Shown piece after piece: positions 12,700 to 25,425 of a stretch of 64,000 nt of DNA. Under the pieces are notes generated by a model that did no database searches, was not told the origin of the DNA, and was given only the letters and a program-made list of their open reading frames with translations. The stretch's first letter is position 1. Each line of letters opens with the position of its first letter. The DNA is taken from NCBI GenBank assembly GCA_947095535.1, contig OX352773.1:36229398-36293397 (forward strand). Direction: 5' to 3'. The position numbers and the translations under genes are program-made. This DNA is from Poecilobothrus nobilitatus. Taxonomy: Eukaryota > Arthropoda > Insecta > Diptera > Dolichopodidae.

Positions 12700-13196
12700 T
12701 TATTGTTCAGCTGATGGATGAGTTCTGATCCATTCCAATGCACGTGTAATATATTCTGGGATTTGTGGCACATGTGATCCAGATGGTTGATAACCATTTT
12801 CATCAGCAGTATATTGTAAAACAATATGTTCACCTTCAGGACTAGTCCATTCAGCTGCACCTTTAGCATATTGTCCACCAACACCATTTTCAGATGCACT
12901 GATACCATTTGAAGTTTCATATTCCCAACCATATGAACCATCTGGATTTAAATCAAATGATTTTGATAAAATACCACCATCATCATCATTTGATGCAGCT
13001 GCACTAGCAGCAACTCTTGATGATAAAGGTGATGCTGGACCACGAGCAGCAGCAATAGCAATACAAGCACATAATACAATCTAAATAAATGTAAAATTAT
13101 AAACAAAATAATTAGATGATAAATGTTACAAAATAATATAAGATGTATATATTGTGAATATTTTTTAAAATTGCGTATCCTTACAAAGAATTTCAT
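12700..13196 (-). CDS. RR-1 cuticular protein C (Edg78E-like)
   Basis: Spliced CDS complement(join(12700..13080, 13185..13196)), 130 aa. Exon 1 encodes MKFF and ends at GTAAGG; the intron is 104 bp (13081-13184), phase 0. Signal peptide at residues 1-16, Ala/Ser-rich spacer to about 35, Asp run 36-38, RR-1 region 52-109 with DGSYGWEYET and YTADENGYQPSG, tail ending THPSAEQ. The protein differs from gene D, 15.5 kb away in inverted orientation, at only three residues by my reading (Gly18/Ala and Asn49-Pro50/His-Glu). Core promoter and 5' leader are also almost identical, so the duplicated unit includes regulatory DNA. AATAAA overlaps the stop codon. Predicted role: chitin-binding structural protein. 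Confidence 0.93.
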
Positions 13197-13272
13197 TTTG
13201 AATAAATTTTTTTAATTTTTTTTTTTTTAGTTGAGTTTTGATTGTTATGTAATCCAAGATGATTGAACTGCG

Positions 13273-13309
13273 TCTGATGAGTAACTTAAGAAAAAAATCG
13301 ATATTTATA
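13273..13309 (-). promoter_or_regulatory. Core promoter of cuticle gene C
   Basis: On the minus strand TATAAATATCGA begins at 13309 and an initiator TCAGA lies at 13277-13273, with the A 34 bp downstream of the first T. The predicted leader is about 79 nt. The block from TATA box through leader is nearly the same as that of gene D at 28632-28741. Confidence 0.78.
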
Positions 13310-13997
13310 CAAAAAATACAAATAAATTATTTCAATGTTCAAAAAAAGAAATAGATTTTTGTAATGTTTTTAATTTTTTGACTATTCAAAATTTTTTCAC
13401 TTCCTATTCCGAATAAATGATTTTTGTAAATTTTTTTTGAACCAGTTTTTGATACCATGAAAAATAATCAAAAACAGAAAATTTTCACATAAAAGAGTTT
13501 CAATTTCATGAAAGCTTAGATGATCTAAAAATTAAGTCTTAATATATTTGGTGGTGGAATTAATTTAAAATTTTATTGTTACTATTTTTTTTTTTTTGTT
13601 TTTTTGGTTTTTTATTTTTTCAAAATAATTGCGGTCAAATTTGTAAATCAAAATAATTTTATTGTGTTTTGTTTTTGTTTTTTTTTTCAATATGCTTAGG
13701 TGAATAAAAAATACATTTCTAATATTGCAAAATTTTTGGTCTATTATAAATCGATTTAAAATATAACTTCTCAAGTTCAACCACTTTAATTTTTTTTTGT
13801 TTTTTTTTTTGGAGAATGTTATTGAACATTATTGAACTAATCTAATTAAGTTCTATATAATACTAATGATGATTATACTTAATGATTAAACATAGGGCTT
13901 ATATTATAAAAATCTATTAAATCTTTTGATTTATTTATTGAATGATTGATTTAATTATAACAGTAATAGTAAAGTAATATTTACTTTATTGAAACTG

Positions 13998-14080
13998 CAA
14001 TCGCAACAATGATAGTTCAATACCCAAAGAAGTATTTGGATATTGAACTATCATTGTTCTTTGTTTACGATTATTGCATA
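13998..14080. repeat. Long hairpin (fold-back sequence)
   Basis: A perfect 17 bp inverted repeat (14006-14022 with 14041-14057) continues inward after one mismatch as CCAAA (14024-14028) pairing with TTTGG (14035-14039), leaving a 6 nt loop. Outside the main stem, GCAATCG and CGATT/TTGC give weaker extra pairing with a bulge. The fold has pre-miRNA-like size but could equally be a mobile-element fold-back. Confidence 0.6.
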
Positions 14081-15948
14081 CATATAAGGCTTTATTTCAT
14101 TACAAAGTAAAATGTAAAAACTTTATAAAGAAAATTAGTATAAATTTTTAGTTACCTTTCTGATAAAATAATTCTAAAATGTATAAAAAACAAATAACAA
14201 ATTGTAAAACACCTACACTGTGGTAGATTAAGTAAACAAATGGAAAATAAGCTAAAAAATGCATGGTTTATATTAAATTAATATTGCACTAAATCGAAAA
14301 TTCATATAAAAATTTAAAAAACAAAAGGTTTTTACACGTATTTTGGCCGAAAATGTTTAAAATGTTCTAAATTTCAAAACAAATTAATTTTAAATGCTAA
14401 ATAAATGCTGTTGTACCGATTTGAAAACAAATTGTAAAATATCTAATCATCTATCTTGTTCATATATACTTACTTTTAAATATCAGACTAGCAAAAAAAT
14501 AGATAATATAAACAAATGTATTAAAATGACGGCCCTATAATCAGTCCTGACTTATACTTATAAGAAGTTACTTTTTATCGATTCTTATAATAAAATTATC
14601 ATAGATAAAAACATATTTCAACTACTTATAATATTAAATAATTCATCTAATAGGGAATGACTGCACTAAAATTCATACAAAAAAAAAATACAAATAGGCT
14701 GCTTCTTTTTTTACTTCATTAATAAACTTTAACAAAAATATGGATTAATTACATAATTAAAATATAAATATATTTTAAAATCAAAATTTATAATTGGCCA
14801 AATATGTTAATATACACTTTAAAAACAAAAAAAATAACATACCATATATAAAATAACATCATAACGTAATATAACATATCACGAATAAAATAAAATGTTA
14901 TGAACAACTTTCCAATTAAATCTTTAAAATTTAAAATTTGCATAATTATGTTGAGTTCAATTTTTGAGCCCTAATCTTTAGAAAGGGAATACAAAAATTT
15001 GTTCTGTAATTTCTTATGCTTTCAAAAAATTTTTAACTTTGAGCATTTAGATAGATAGAGGCTGTCTTAAAATTTGGCAAATTTTCGGATTAACTTAAAA
15101 TTTAAATACCAACTTGTTAAAAAAAATATTATATTTACTTGGAGAAATATCTTGATGTTTGAAATTTTCAGATTGCAAAAATATTCAGTAAAATTTGACT
15201 TAAATTCAGCAATTGAATTTATAATTTTGAAGGTTTATAGTTTCCTAACATTACACAAAAATATTCTGTTATACAAAAAATTTTTTTTAATAAGATCTAT
15301 ATATGGTTACAAATGCATTGCTTTATCTGATCACCCCCAATATCTTGAAAAAAAAATTTGAAAATCAAAATCTGTTTTGGAAAATATTGAAAAATGACAA
15401 TTTTTTTGAGACAAAATCTTAAAATCCATCAAAAAACTCATGAAATCCAAAAAATTCACGAAAAAAATTGAATTTGAATTTTTTACATTTAATTAGTTTA
15501 TCTTCAAAATATAACAAAGTAGCAAATCAAAATCAAAACAAAAAATAATATATTAGTGCTGATCAATATTGAATTTTGAAAACTTTTATTTATAATATAT
15601 GCATATTCTCGGAAAAGTGTATAGAGCCCTAATTTTATAATCAACATTAAAATCTCTCTTAGTTACTTTTATTACCACCTATGTTTTAATGTTTCGAAAC
15701 TAAAAGCATTTAACATTTTAGGGACTTCCAAACCCACACTAAACAATTTATTCAAATCTTAAACCATGCATTTAAAATATAAAGGGTGCTATCCAAGCCC
15801 CAATAGGTAGGCTATAATTAATCTTTTAAAAAATAACTTATTACTTGAATTAATGAATAAAATACAAAATATAAAACAATATATGTATATCTAACTCCAC
15901 TAAGTAAATTAAAAAAAAAAAATATTAAACTTGTTGTAAAATTGATTA

Positions 15949-16020
15949 ATGGGGATCCGGGAACCGAGTGATTAATTACATAACGATTAACCAAGGAAGC
16001 GCTGGTTAAATCCTGACAGT
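15949..16020 (+). repeat. Degenerate tRNA-like sequence
   Basis: A GC-richer patch with an A-box-like GAACCGAGTGATTAAT and a B-box-like GGTTAAATCC, about one tRNA length apart. It lacks a paired acceptor stem. It is probably the head of an old SINE copy, perhaps Leu/Ser-type because of the CCGAGTG motif. Confidence 0.4.
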
Positions 16021-19000
16021 TAGTAAAATTTTTATAAGAAAAGAAAAATTAGTGAAAAAGTAATTTTCAATTTAACATTTTCTTTCTGACAATAAATATA
16101 ACTATATATTAATTAATAGTATTACAAGTATTATGAACCACATCAAAGCGGAAAAAAACTCTAAAATTTTGCCCATTTATTTAGATTTTGAGAAAATAAA
16201 ATTTATAATTAATATACATATATTATATAATATTAATAAAAATAACTTATATTCATTGCAATAAAATTTAAATTTTCTCATAATTTCTGATTATTTTTAA
16301 TATTTTACTTTTAAATTGTTTAAATTTAAATGAAATAAATGAAAAATTTCAATAGAAAATGAAACTTTTTCGTACATTTTGATACACAAATCGACAATTC
16401 ACAAACAAATATGAAATATTCTAATCAGAACTTATTTATACTCTTTATTTTAAAACTTATAATTAAGTCTAGACTGTAAATGGACAATTTTCTTTTACAA
16501 TGAAAAAAACATAAATTAAAAAAAAAAAGAAAAATAATCAAATCATGTTAACCTTTGAAAATTAAAACAAAAAATAAACCACATTTATTATTAAAATTAT
16601 GTAATAGAAGAAAAATTTTTTATCATAAATTACTTCTAAATTTTAAATACAATTTTTAACCCTAATATACCTATTATACCTAATTAAATGGAGTAATTAG
16701 TTTAACAACAATCGTTCACTATAATAATTTTGAAAAGGATTTGCTTGAATTTAATCAATTTGCATATTGATTCGATGCATTTTTGTTCATTTTGTTTGAT
16801 GCATTTTGGTTCACTATTAAATATTTGGCTTTAAATTAATAGATTCATTTTCAATTTATTTAACTGTATACCAGTTAGGTTCAATTTATAAATACTTAAT
16901 AGAACCGAATCTTTATAGTTTCATAAAAATAGTTTTCATTTCAGTATACCTTTTATAATTTGGTGGTAAATCATAATGAGAACTTTATCAATTGATTCAA
17001 TGAAATAAAACACAATGGTGGATCACGAATCATAATACTTTCTTAATAAATTTTAAATGTTTTCTTTAATTTTTTTTAAAATTATTTAAGCATTTCATTA
17101 TTAAATTTTAATTTAATATTAATTTAATATTAATAACAAAAAAGTGGACTATTAAGTGGACTTAAGTGGATATCAAGTTGATTTATATTAAAATAAATAA
17201 AGGCATCATATAGGGTTAATAAAAATATCGAAATTTTTGATCTAAATTTTTAATATTAAAACATAAATAATATGAAATAAAATGTATTTATAACCAAAAA
17301 TTTAAAGGTGTAAACTAATTTTTTAAAGTATTTTGTGACAACTTGAATTTCTAGAACTGGTCGTTCTTTCAGCTTTTTTTTTACCATAATAGAAATAAAC
17401 TGTTCCTATATTAAGATCTTAGTTTGCATAAACAAGCTATTAAATATTTTGATTTATTTATTGGATGTTCTTTACCATATTTTCATTTTAGATGTTTTTT
17501 TTTTTAAATTATAGTTTTTAAAAATTTTTATTTTTCATTTTTTTTTTTTATTTTGTTTTTTAGTTTGTTTTATTGTTCTAATAATAATATTTTGTCATAT
17601 TAAAAATTTTTTTTGTTTTGTTTGAGCTTTGCTTTCTCATCGTTTTTTTTTTATTTGTATTTTTTTTTTTTTTTTTTGAATTGTAAAGTCTTTTTTTGCG
17701 ATTTTATCTATTCCGGATCAGATTTGTATTAAAATTTGAAATAAATTTAAAATAAAATAAAAATTTTAATCTTTTCAAATTAAAAACTAAAAAAAAAAAA
17801 ACAAAAAAACAAGTAATAAATTTATTTTTACACCTTAACAATCTGAAAGCCTATCAATCTATATACATGGTACAAAGTATTGTTACTTTAAAATAACTTT
17901 TGTAATATTAATTAAAAATGGTTTGATTGTAAAAATTTTAACTATAGTTTTTTTAATTAGTTTAGCAAATAATTTAGAATTTATAATAATCTAATTCTAC
18001 AATCATAGATTGTTATCATCATGCTATAATTATTGTGAAATTACTGTTTTTAGTAATCAATCAATGAAAGCTTTTCATTATACATAATTCTCTTCTAATC
18101 CTACCATATCTATCGCCTTTTTAAAAATATATATATACAATTGTGCTCAATAAAGGATGCTCTGACTTAATAAAATAATAAAAACAAGAATGTTTTGAGC
18201 TAAAAAAAACCAACCCATAATTTAATTTTCAATACGCTAATAATTTAAATATTCGATATTTCGATATATTGGTCAGAGTTGTCGGTCAGTCTTTTAAAAA
18301 CTTCACCAAGTTTCATTTTTACAAAAGAAAAAAAACTAATAACACAATAAAAAAACAAATATTTAAGTATTAATTTTGGATAAAATATAATAAAAGATTA
18401 ACTGTCAACTACCAAAACTGTTTATCATAAATTTTTTTTATTATTATTTTTTTCTTTTTTTGCTTTATTATGAATTATTATATTTTTATTTTAATAAATT
18501 TCAACACGCTGGGATTATAAAAAATTAAGAAATTTAATTCTTTGATAATCCCAATTTTTGGTTAATCGTTAATTCTTAAAAAAAGAAAAAATAAGTAATA
18601 GAGGGCGTTAAAATTAGAACTATCAAAATGATTTTATGTTGATTTTACATGTTAAAAATCTTTAAAAAACATTTAGCCATTTCATTTCGATTTAAATTTG
18701 GATCAAAAGAAAAAAAAAAAACACTAACAATTGATTAAAAAACTTTTATCTCCATTTTATATTTAAAAATTTGACAATTATATAATTTTACCGACAGGGA
18801 TGTACACATTAAAAATATTTGTACATTTACAATATGACATTAATATGCGAGTAATATGATCTATTATTAATATGCAAAAAATTTTGAATAACTATCAAAA
18901 TTTAAAAGAATGAATTTATAATTTATTAAATTACTGGTTTCAAAAATTATATATAAAAAAAAAAAGTCATAATTTTTGTTTTTGTTTGACACAGCATGAA

Positions 19001-19470
19001 ATTTGAATTGTTTATGATCGCTTCTATTTTTGTAAATTATATAATTCTATTATTAAAAAAATATTGTACCATTTTTTTTTTTAAATCACATTCAAAGGTT
19101 ATTCTTTTAAATAATATTTAAAATGTATTTTTTTTTTTTTTTTTATTTAGTATAAAGGTGGATTGCCAAAACGGAATTTCATTTTTAGAATCATATTAAT
19201 GCGATTAAAATTATTTTAGCTCTAACTAATTAATTAAAACTGTGTAAATAAAAAAGAAAATGGAAATTTGTAATTAATTAAAATCAATGAAAACTTAAAA
19301 AAAAAGAAAAGACTTGTTAACAATTAAATAAAAATTTTTATTTTATTTTTTCTTTTATGTTAATTATTAATTATAAAAATAAAATTAAATAAATAATGTA
19401 TACCGGAATTTCTTAAAAAAAATTGAAGATTTCCATATTTAATCCAAATTTTTGATTTAATTTTTTTCAG

Positions 19471-20060
19471 AATCAGAAGAATGTGAATGGAAGAACTTGC
19501 AATGTGCAAAGCGACCACGGTTTGTTTGTTTTTAATTGTTAGTAGAATTTAGTACATTTGATTGATCAATTCAGTAACTACTACCAGTATAATATAAAAT
19601 GAATAAAAAGTACTATGCTTTAATACACTTTTAAGTTACAAAAGAAGTTATAATTTAAAAAAACAGTGTGTGATGCTTCTTGTCAACAGTTCATCTATAT
19701 TAAAACCTAAACTTTTAATATTAACATTGTTAACTATCCTTTGCATAAAATAGATATTGTATCTATTAAATATTATGAATTTTATTCAGTTTGTACTAAA
19801 TTAGTATCAACAACATAATTACTCTGGGAATATTATGGATCCTTTACCTGTTAGACATGAAGGACAGCTACTAAATATTAATAATTTTAATTTATACTAA
19901 TTATTTTTATATTGTTGCATTATTTATTTGGATTTGATATGGCCGATGTTTTCTATTTTTTTTTAAGAGAATTGGTGGAAAACTCGAAGATGATGAAGAG
20001 GAACTACACGTGGTTTCTGAGGATCAAGAGGAACTCACGTGGGGTAGTGTTGGAATTTAA
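19471..20060 (+). CDS. Candidate last two exons of an unidentified gene
   Basis: I do not recognise this gene; upstream exons were not found. Exon 19471..19519 follows a strong acceptor (T-rich tract ending TTTTTTTCAG) and encodes SEECEWKNLQCAKRPR. Exon 19970..20060 follows another good pyrimidine tract (TTTTTTTTAAGAG) and completes the split Arg codon in the same frame. It encodes IGGKLEDDEEELHVVSEDQ, then EELTWGSVGI and a TAA stop. An AATAAA signal lies 53 nt after the stop (20113-20118). Codon content is clearly less AT-rich than the surroundings. The peptide looks like a basic, nuclear-localisation-like patch followed by an acidic tail. Weaknesses: the first donor (GTTTGT) is poor, another frame of exon 2 is also open, and the open stretches are short. 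It could instead be a regulatory element. Confidence 0.35.
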
Positions 20061-20112
20061 TCAATCAAAACCACCCTTTTGTTAAAACCAAACTTTAGGA
20101 TGAGACCTTTAA

Positions 20113-20118
20113 AATAAA
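20113..20118 (+). terminator. Poly(A) signal behind candidate exon pair
   Basis: AATAAA 53 nt after the TAA stop of the candidate terminal exon, a typical position. The hexamer is frequent by chance in this AT-rich DNA, so on its own it is weak evidence. Confidence 0.3.
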
Positions 20119-20704
20119 TGTACAGTTTGATTTTACGGATAGGAATGTGAGAAGGATGATAGGGGAAATTGGAATTAGGAACCTAAAACTTTTGGTCTAA
20201 AATATTCTCTATATTTAATCACTAAATCATTATGATCAAATATAGTTTTTAATTTAAAACTTATGTGAATTAAATGAAGATTTTAACATTTTTTTTTGTC
20301 ATTTATGTTTTCATATTATTAGTATATTATTGGTATTTGTAACACGTTCTACCCTTAGTAAATAACTGCCTTAATTAATAACAAGCAGCACATTCAAATT
20401 TTAAATTCTTAGTACTATAACTATTTACCTCAGGCCAAATTTTCAGCAGCAGTATTTCAACAGTTCAATTTATGTAGTGTTAAATAATTTGTCAACTTAT
20501 TGAGAAGAAATATTGGTATTTTCAACGGGGGCGTAAGACTTAGAAAAACCCGGATGAGAAACATCTATTTCGCCTAAGTCCACTTATCCAAAAACTCACA
20601 ATGCAAAAAATCAATTAGGAAATTTCTCACTTAACAAATATCTATTAAAAAAATGTATCTTTAGCTAATTTGGAGAGATTTTATTGTTGACTACAAAATT
20701 AGAG

Positions 20705-21130
20705 CTGCTCTTTTTCACAATTTTTATACATATTTATACTTGAGATTCTGAATTACGAGGGATTTTAAAGTTGAATTCAAAATGAGAGTTATACGCTTTT
20801 TCCAGAATATTTTTATGTATGTATATGTGAGATTCTTAATTCGGAGAGATTTTATAGTTGGTTTCAAAACCAAGGTTTCAAATAATTTGTTTAGCGGGGG
20901 TTTGAGTGTAGTAGCGCTCACTATTTTAAATGTCTTGTTGTTGAAATATGTATGTATCTAAAAAAATGTTAGAAGCGATTTTAAAGTTGGAATCGAAATC
21001 AAGGTATTCTCTTTTTCCAGAACATTTATTAATGAAAATATGTATACAAAAAGAATAATTAGAAGTGTCTTGTAGTTGTTTATACATAATCAGAGTTATA
21101 CGGTTTTTTTTAAGAATATGTGTAACTAAA
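20705..21130 (+). repeat. 87-90 bp repeat family, locus 1
   Basis: Diverged tandem units built from a TTTTTCCAGAATATTT block, a TA-rich spacer, GAGATTCTGAATTA, and a GATTTTAGAGTTGGATTCAAA-like block. GAGATTCT occurs at 20742 and 20829, so the unit length is 87 bp. A trailing segment (TTTCAAATAATTTGTTTAG, then a G-rich stretch) recurs behind the arrays at 56.9, 60.0 and 62.4 kb. All loci are in the same orientation. Confidence 0.7.
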
Positions 21131-21977
21131 TATGCCCCATATACATATACTTAATCTATTTAATATTATTTGAAAATTTGCGAAAGGAATGCTTTGCAAA
21201 GTAAAAATTTTACACCCTTTCGGACAATTGCGTTTTTGCGAAACGAGTTAAAGCCAAGTGATTTTTTGCAATGTGATATTTGCATGTAAGTTTAGGTCAA
21301 CTGCGCTATACCCATTTTGAACATATCACCACTCTTCTTTATCTACACTTGTAGTTTTTTATTCAGATAAAATTTAGCATAACTTTTTAATTTAATGTTC
21401 TATGAAAATTAAAACTTAAAAAAAAGATAAAATAAAAATATAACATAAAAATGATGTCATATTTAACACTTTTCATTTTACAATTAACACATTATAATAA
21501 AAATATACAAGTTTAGTATATATATATAATAAAAATTTGATTTCCATAAAACTTAGTTATTATAATATGCTACACAATAAGATAAGAAAATTATATAAAA
21601 ATAAATAAATGTTTTATGTGAATGAATGACTCTTTTAAAATTAATTAATCGTATGGTTTTTTATTTTAGTTTTTATTATTGAAATAAACAATTTTATTGC
21701 ATTTTTTTTTAATGAAATCAAAAACGAATGTAAAATATAATAATGACTAAATAAATATTAAAGAAAGAAAATAATGAAGTATTATTTTTAAAACTAGTAA
21801 ATTATTTTTATAGAACAGCAATAAAATTAAACTAGATTTTAATAATATTTTTAAAAATTTTTTGGGTGCGTCAAATTTAACTAATTATAACATCAAATGT
21901 GGTCTATAGTCAATCACTATATTAGTTTAATTTCTTTTTTTTTATTTGGTATTAATTATACTAAGCAATAATTAAAG

Positions 21978-22023
21978 TATTATCTATTTTATACCTATAT
22001 ATATAAGTAAAAAATAGATAATA
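21978..22023. repeat. Hairpin with 13 bp perfect arms
   Basis: TATTATCTATTTT (21978-21990) and its exact reverse complement (22011-22023) flank a 20 bp loop. In AT-rich DNA a chance origin is possible, although the arms include several G/C positions in register. Confidence 0.4.
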
Positions 22024-22544
22024 TCATAGGTATGATATATATAAAATAATTGGCGTAAATTGAAGTAAAAAAAAGTCATAATAATATGTCGATAATAGCT
22101 AAAAAATAGCTTCTATAAAAAAAAATAAGAACTTAAAATAAAAAATGAAATAACATCTAAAATTTTCCATTTTTTTAGGTCATATTTTTCAATGAAAAAA
22201 ATATTTGAAAATTTCGGTGAAATTAAATCTAATTATGAATGAAATAATCACCCCCAAACTCCCGCTAAAGAAATGGTTACAACCCTAATTTTATAATCAG
22301 CTCTAAAATTCATAAGGAAATTTTATTTTAATTCTAAGGAAAATTTTGATTTTTTTTAAATGTTAGATATTTCATTTTTTACTCTTAGTTCTTATTTTTT
22401 TTATGTTTAAATGCTATTTTGCAGTTCCCAATAATAATCGAAGTAATAAAATAAATTTCCTTTTTTTTGTTTTCTTCTTTCCACTTCTATAAGGAGAATA
22501 TTTAATTATATAATGTGCATTGTTTATCATTCATATTTGATTTT

Positions 22545-22885
22545 CAGTTTCTGGAATCATTAATTTCACTAAATCGTTGATTACTCAACTATTATTATAT
22601 AAGACTATGAAATATTTTTTTTTTCTTTCCGCGCCATCTATTATCTTACACAAGAATTATTATTTATTTTTTTTTATTTTATTATACATAGATATTATTA
22701 CGATATTATAATATTAATTATAAATATATATATATACCTATTTTTTTATATAATTATATACTAATTATATATTACGAGAAAAATCTATATTATTTTTTGT
22801 AATCTGTATGGATCATCCAGGGTTTCAACCCCAGATCTTTCGAATGAAAGGCCGATTTCTTAACTAATAGACCATTATAACTGGA
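22545..22885 (-). repeat. SINE-like element family 1, copy in minus orientation
   Basis: Read on the minus strand it starts with a tRNA-like head at 22885-22805: A-box-like TGGTCTATTAGTTAAG, an anticodon-arm region GGCCTTTCATTCGAAAG and B-box-like GGGGTTGAAACCCTGG. A long AT-rich middle follows, then a conserved 3' domain containing AAGATAATAGATGGCG and GTGAAATTAATGATTCC. The copy at 36391-36716 shares the same order of parts. The TTC at the anticodon position suggests a tRNA-Glu-type source. Confidence 0.75.
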
Positions 22886-23525
22886 TTCATATATAAGTAC
22901 AGACTACATTTTATTTTATAATTGAAATACCACTTTTGACTATTACTAAAGCGAACTTGTTAAAATTAAATATATTTTCAAAATCGAATAGTTCTTAAAA
23001 TTGTTTTTTAGTGAATTATTTAAATTTTCATTATTTAATTTGATAAAAGTTTTACAGAATTCATTTTTATATAACAATTACAATTTTCCGTTACCTACAG
23101 AGTACAGAATTTAAAACTTAATTTATTCAAATGGTAATGTTATATTATGATATTATTAAGGATCAGATATCTGTTAATAATTTTTCAACAGAAACTTTTT
23201 AATGTTATGTTAAAAAAACACTAAGTGATATTAGTGAAACACTAATATAATTCTCCAGTAAGGTCGTCAAAAAGTAAAAATAATTTTTTTTATTAATTAT
23301 TTAATTGTATTACTTGCTTGGTATTGTTTATTTTCCTTTAATTTTAAAATACTTACTCTTCTTTTCTCTTAGAAAAGATTAAGAGGAAATACTTTCTTTT
23401 AATACATAATTAATTATTTCTCTTTTATTTTTTATCTTTTCTTCTTCTCTTAAAGATTTTAATTAGATTAATTGTTTCGTTTCCGGTTCTAATTACCACC
23501 TTTTCAATTTATTCGATTTAAAACC

Positions 23526-23583
23526 AACCAAACCAAATTTTTAAGAATCAACCGAACCAAACCAAACTTTTAAGAATCAACCG
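23526..23583. repeat. Two tandem 29 bp units
   Basis: A 29 bp unit beginning AACCAAACCAAA and ending TAAGAATCAACCG is present twice in direct tandem, at 23526-23554 and 23555-23583, with one clear substitution (T/C). Confidence 0.8.
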
Positions 23584-25349
23584 AAAATTGTTTCATCTTA
23601 AATTCCCCTATTAATTACAAATTCTTCCATAATTCATCACAATCCTCCTTACAACATCATATACTTTAAGATACTAAGAAAATTAACTAAGAAAACAATA
23701 AAATATTTCTAATTCCGATTATCTATTGTGAATAGAACTCCTCTTAAAGCACAAAAACGTATAAGACAGGAATTCAAAAAAAAAAAAAAAAATCAATTTT
23801 AAATTAAAAAATCTGCAATTCAAATAAAATATTTTTTTTTCCATTTTTAATTATTAAGAGTAGAATATAGGAAGTTAGTTCAGCTGTTAACCTAGTATTT
23901 TTTTTATTACTTATTTTGAAATTTTTATAATCATTATTATTCGGGTTCAATAAAATTTTTAAAAACTATTGTTGAACTTTTTTTTAATATAAATTTTTTT
24001 TTCAATCGATTTTTGCTGTTTTTATTGATAATAAAAAAATAAAAAAACAATAAAAAAAAAAGCAAAAAAAAAGTTTATGAATTAACAATTTTAGTTTAAT
24101 CGATGAGATGACACTTTGTGACATTTAAAAGGCGGTATAAATGGGCACTTAAATAACAATAAATGTTACTTTTATTAACCATCTGAATGCTTTAAGTTAG
24201 TTAAAATATAATTAATAAATAATATAAAAAAAAAAAATATTCTAAATATAGTTGCAAAAAAGAATCCGTTCATATACTTTTATAAGTTTTTAACTATAAA
24301 CTTTGAAATATAATATTTCGACAAAAAAGAACATAAAATATAATTGAGTATATATATAAAAAATGATCAAATATTAAATTTAACACTATATCTGTATTTT
24401 AATGCAAAACATCACTTTTGACATAGTGTTGACTGGTCAGTTAAAATTAGATTTTTAATTAAAAACTAATAAATATAAAACCCAAAGAACAAGATTTTCT
24501 TCTTTGAAATTTTTTTTTGTTTAATCTTTAAAGTTTCTGTAAATTTTATCTTTATTTAAAGCTTTTAAATTGTAATACTATTATCATGACATAAATATGC
24601 TTATGTTAATATATAGTAAACCATTGTATATATAGGGAAATAATAAATTTACAGCGCTTTGATATAAATATCAAATTAATATCTTAATTAAGAGAAGCTA
24701 ATTTGGATACCACAGAGAGTCTAAACTGGCCTAAATGTACATTTTCCCTTTCCCTTCTTTATAACCTATATCTAAAATTATAATATAAAAAATAGAAATA
24801 CAAACTTTATCAAAGGTATAATACATTTCATTAAAAAAAAAAACGAAAGAAATTTAAAATTATAATGAATTATTCCTTATTTTATACCGTAAATACATTG
24901 TTTAACAATAAACATTTAAATAAATGAAAACCATTTTAATTTATGAACGCTAATGTTATGTTGGATACTGTGCATTATCTTCGGTATGTAATATAAAAAA
25001 ATTAATGTAAGGAATTTTTTTCCTTGAACATATAAGATTAAAATGTTCCAAAGCCAAAAAGAATAACAAATATAGATAAAGAAAATATTAGATAAAATAA
25101 ATTTCTCGATGTATTTATAAACCTTTCCGATTAAAGAAACTGAGAGGAAGATAACAATATAAGCAAGTAATTTTTTAGCAATATTTGTTGTTCCACCTAT
25201 TTCCAAATCTCACCCGCAATTAAATTGAACTGAAGGTCTTTTTAAAAATTGGAATATTTCATATAATTGAAAGTTTAAAATTTACCATCTGATAAGTTGT
25301 ATAAATATATATGAACAGTTAATTATGCACCAGATGTAGCCAATAGTGT

Positions 25350-25425
25350 ATTCAGTTAGTTATGGTTAATGGTTAAGTCACCGGCCTTTCATTTGAAAGG
25401 TTTCGGCTTTCACATATAGAATAAG
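25350..25425 (+). repeat. tRNA-like head related to SINE-like family 1
   Basis: TGGTTAATGGTTAAGTCACC followed by GGCCTTTCATTTGAAAG matches the tRNA-like head of the 22.5-22.9 kb element. A long AT-rich tail follows to about 25530. The conserved 3' domain of family 1 is not clearly present, so this is a truncated or different subfamily copy. Confidence 0.5.

Larger units (their letters stand above)
13310..19470. other. Repeat-rich non-coding region
   Basis: AT-rich DNA with long T-runs around 13585-13810 and 17500-17690. It contains a hairpin at about 13998-14080 and a tRNA-like fragment at 15949-16020 (both annotated). The 95-codon plus-strand frame at 15074-15361 is Lys/Ile/Phe-rich with no domain and fits chance expectation at this base composition. 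Confidence 0.5.

Noticed and set aside
15074..15361. 95-codon plus-strand frame
   Set aside because: With stop codons at the frequency implied by this base composition, several frames of this length are expected by chance; no domain, signal peptide or codon pattern supports it.
20705..21130. CRISPR array or bacterial insertion
   Set aside because: The repeats are diverged, 87-90 bp long and without constant short repeats and spacers; the host genes are spliced insect genes.
24136..24190. Another TATA-type cuticle promoter (TATAAATGG)
   Set aside because: No TCAGT-like initiator at 30-34 bp and no MKFx/GTAAG first exon downstream.
24916..25206. 96-codon minus-strand frame with hydrophobic stretches
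   Set aside because: Hydrophobicity follows from AT-rich codons (Ile, Phe, Leu, Tyr). No recognisable family and no promoter structure.
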